Assembly: GCA_905480105.1 (NCBI GenBank)
Contig: CAJQPC010000073.1
Coordinates: forward strand, 1 to 40,980
Reading direction: 5' to 3'
Length of the DNA: 40,980 nucleotides
DNA from: an uncultured bacterium
Lineage (GTDB): Bacteria > Myxococcota_A > UBA796 > CAJQPC01
Below the pieces are notes generated by a model, which saw only the letters and a program-made list of their open reading frames with translations, did no database searches and was not told the DNA's origin. The position numbers were made by a program, and so were the translations under genes. Below are positions 39,801 to 40,980 of this stretch, piece after piece; positions within the stretch are counted from its first letter, which is position 1, and each line of letters starts with the position of its first letter.

Positions 39801-40411
39801 GGGGTTCTCCGTTTTCGCAAGTTCTCACCCAGGAAGCGGGAGACCAAAAAGCCCCCCAGGAACCCGAAGAGGTGTCCTTGCCAGCTTATTCCGTTCACGA
39901 GACCAGGAACCAGGCCCCAAAGGGTACCGCCGTACATCAGCGTAACGCCGACGGACAGAAGGATTGCGCCGACCCGTCTCTCAAAAATTCCACGGCCCAT
40001 CAAAAAGCCGAGCCAACCAAAGACAACGCCGCTCGCACCGATGTGCAGAGAGCCCGGTGCTCCCAAGAGCCAGGCCCCCAGTCCGCCGGTTAGGGCGGCG
40101 ACGACGGCCACGGCTGCAGCGTCGCTTCTCTTTCGGGTCATTGCCAGCATCATGAGCGGAATACCGGCTGTGGTGTTGGCCAAGATGTGGCCCAGATCGG
40201 CGTGCACAAAGGGCATCACCAAAACGCCCCACAAGCCATGGAGGGTCCGTGGGACCACGGAGTGCACGGCGATCCAGCCGCCTCCGATCCAGTCTGCCAG
40301 GGTCACCGTCCAGATCACCGTCCAGCTCACGCCAGTGGCGACCGTAGCCGCCTTGACCTGGGTGACCAGGGCCTTGCCCTTGCGCTTTAGCAGCTCTGTG
40401 CTCTTTGCCAT
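39797..40411 (-). CDS. rhomboid-family intramembrane serine protease
   Basis: A 204-aa six-helix membrane protein with the rhomboid features: VMPFVHADLGHILANTTAG (the H..L.H..N block of TM2), HIGASGVVFGWLGFLMG (the GASG loop with the catalytic Ser in TM4) and SWQGHLFGFLGGFLVSRF (the catalytic His in TM6). It should cleave substrates within or near their membrane helices. Its TGA overlaps the TTG of the M1-like protein gene, so the two are translationally coupled. The presence of a Cys-helix-RRR sorting signal on another protein 4 kb away makes a processing role conceivable, but nothing in the sequence shows it. Confidence 0.92.
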   Translation of the reverse strand: MAKSTELLKRKGKALVTQVKAATVATGVSWTVIWTVTLADWIGGGWIAVHSVVPRTLHGLWGVLVMPFVHADLGHILANTTAGIPLMMLAMTRKRSDAAAVAVVAALTGGLGAWLLGAPGSLHIGASGVVFGWLGFLMGRGIFERRVGAILLSVGVTLMYGGTLWGLVPGLVNGISWQGHLFGFLGGFLVSRFLGENLRKRRTP

Positions 40412-40446
40412 ACTAGGAACCTAAGCCCCTGGGAGGCGGTGCGCCT

Positions 40447-40479
40447 TCCAGACGCGCGCTTCAAAAGCGCAGGTCTGGA
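40447..40479 (-). terminator. long stem-loop 12 bases after the glycine-rich gene
   Basis: TCCAGAC pairs with GTCTGGA (7 bp). Inside, GCGCTT pairs with AAGCGC (6 bp) around CAA, with a GC/AG internal loop. It is the most stable hairpin noticed. It lies downstream of the glycine-rich gene and upstream of the rhomboid gene on the same strand. No U-run follows on the - strand. Confidence 0.55.
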
Positions 40480-40491
40480 AAAGCCCCAGTG

Positions 40492-40980
40492 CTATTGCAG
40501 GTCGATGTGGATCTCGCCGTCGCCCGACTGCACGCCGGCCGTGTTCGAGGGGTTGGCCCCGCTGTTGTAAGAGCCACCGCCGCCAGCCACACGGCCGCCC
40601 TCGCCGCCTGAGTAGCCGCCGCCGCCGCCGCCGCCGTAGCAGCCTCGGCCAGAGCCGCCGCCGCCAAATCCGCCGTCGGCTGCATCGCCACAGCTACTCC
40701 ACGTAGAAGCGGAGCCTTGACCACCTTCGCCGCCGTCTATGATGGCTATGCCGCCGCCGCCGCCGTAGTCGCCGTCGCCGTCAGAGTTCAGACCAGCGCC
40801 GCCGGAGCCCCAGCTGTAGCTGGAGGCCGCGCCACCTTCGCCCAAGCTTCCTGTCGCTGAGCAGAGGCCCGTTGTGCCGCTGCTGGACCCCTCTCCGCCG
40901 TACTCGCTGGTCAGCCCATCACATCCGTTGTCGACAACGGATGTTCGGGTGCCGCCGCCGCCGCCCGCGATCAGCAGGGG
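40492..40980 (-). CDS. glycine-rich surface protein, 5' end beyond window
   Basis: The frame is open to the right edge, so the start is missing; 162 codons are visible. The sequence starts PLLIAGGGGGTR and is packed with Gly, Ser and Asp (GGGGGIAIIDGGEGG, GGGGGGGYSGGEGGRVAGGG), with paired Cys residues (NGCDG, TGLCS, SSCGD, GRGCYGG). It ends SGDGEIHIDLQ. The (V/I)AGGGGG start with Cys pairs matches glycine-rich repeat domains found on bacterial surface proteins and on ALK-type receptors. Function unknown. A strong stem-loop follows the stop. Confidence 0.75.
   Translation of the reverse strand, partial: PLLIAGGGGGTRTSVVDNGCDGLTSEYGGEGSSSGTTGLCSATGSLGEGGAASSYSWGSGGAGLNSDGDGDYGGGGGIAIIDGGEGGQGSASTWSSCGDAADGGFGGGGSGRGCYGGGGGGGYSGGEGGRVAGGGGSYNSGANPSNTAGVQSGDGEIHIDLQ

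Noticed and set aside
39797..40411. The rhomboid as a rhombosortase for the MYXO-CTERM-like protein
   Set aside because: Rhombosortases are linked to GlyGly-CTERM tails; the tail here has a Cys of MYXO-CTERM type, and the genes are about 4 kb apart on opposite strands.

Overview
The window is GC-rich, densely packed bacterial DNA. Its gene content points to a Myxococcota-type deltaproteobacterium or a close environmental relative. Signs of this are many short-signal lipoproteins with Asp/Thr-rich linkers after the lipid Cys (for example CTKDTGD), MopE-type and thrombospondin type 3 Asp-rich calcium-binding repeats, and one large secreted protein with a Cys + membrane helix + RRR tail of MYXO-CTERM type. 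No rRNA, tRNA, CRISPR array, IS element or phage module was seen.

Layout. Bases 1-9967 read rightward: the end of a probable adaptor gene, a 1227-aa CusA-type Cu/Ag RND pump, a possible 37-aa coupled peptide, a DUF790/Bax1-type nuclease homologue, a spondin-domain lipoprotein coupled to a sulfatase, a small lipoprotein, a TMEM43-family membrane protein and TrmB. Bases 10049-13924 alternate strands: a helical protein, a DUF2007 protein with a zinc ribbon, a MopE/beta-propeller lipoprotein, and a lipoprotein coupled to a DUF5522 protein. Bases 13946-26502 read leftward. They hold a DEDDh exonuclease followed by an OmpA-type lipoprotein, a lipoprotein and an XPB-associated (Helicase_C_3-like) protein that overlap end to start, then a nucleosidase, a small membrane protein, a PQQ-type propeller, an atypical SDR, an NhaC antiporter, an AGCS symporter with large extra domains, an SDR gene remnant, and a small membrane protein/HTH regulator pair with a clear promoter and operator-like repeat.

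Bases 26845-40980 are mostly surface biology: a small lipoprotein, a leftward operon of a four-part fusion (GT4 + pyruvyl transferase + methyltransferase + TPR-like tail) and a GT2 protein, an RTX-repeat lipoprotein, the LamG/TSP3/MYXO-CTERM-like protein behind a leader that can fold, a VOC protein, a rhomboid protease coupled through a TTGA overlap to an M1-aminopeptidase-like protein that has lost all three zinc ligands, and a glycine-rich protein cut by the window edge.

The strongest leads for something new are: the fused GT4/pyruvyl-transferase/methyltransferase protein; stem-loops that straddle stop codons at several transcription-unit ends without U-tracts; the zinc-ligand-less M1 protein coupled to a rhomboid; the AGCS symporter with two inserted extracytoplasmic domains; the Bax1 homologue with an altered nuclease motif and no XPB motor nearby; the 21-bp-spaced repeat next to a near-consensus promoter; and the foldable leader at 33789-33879. 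All functional statements rest on motif recognition by eye; no database search was run.
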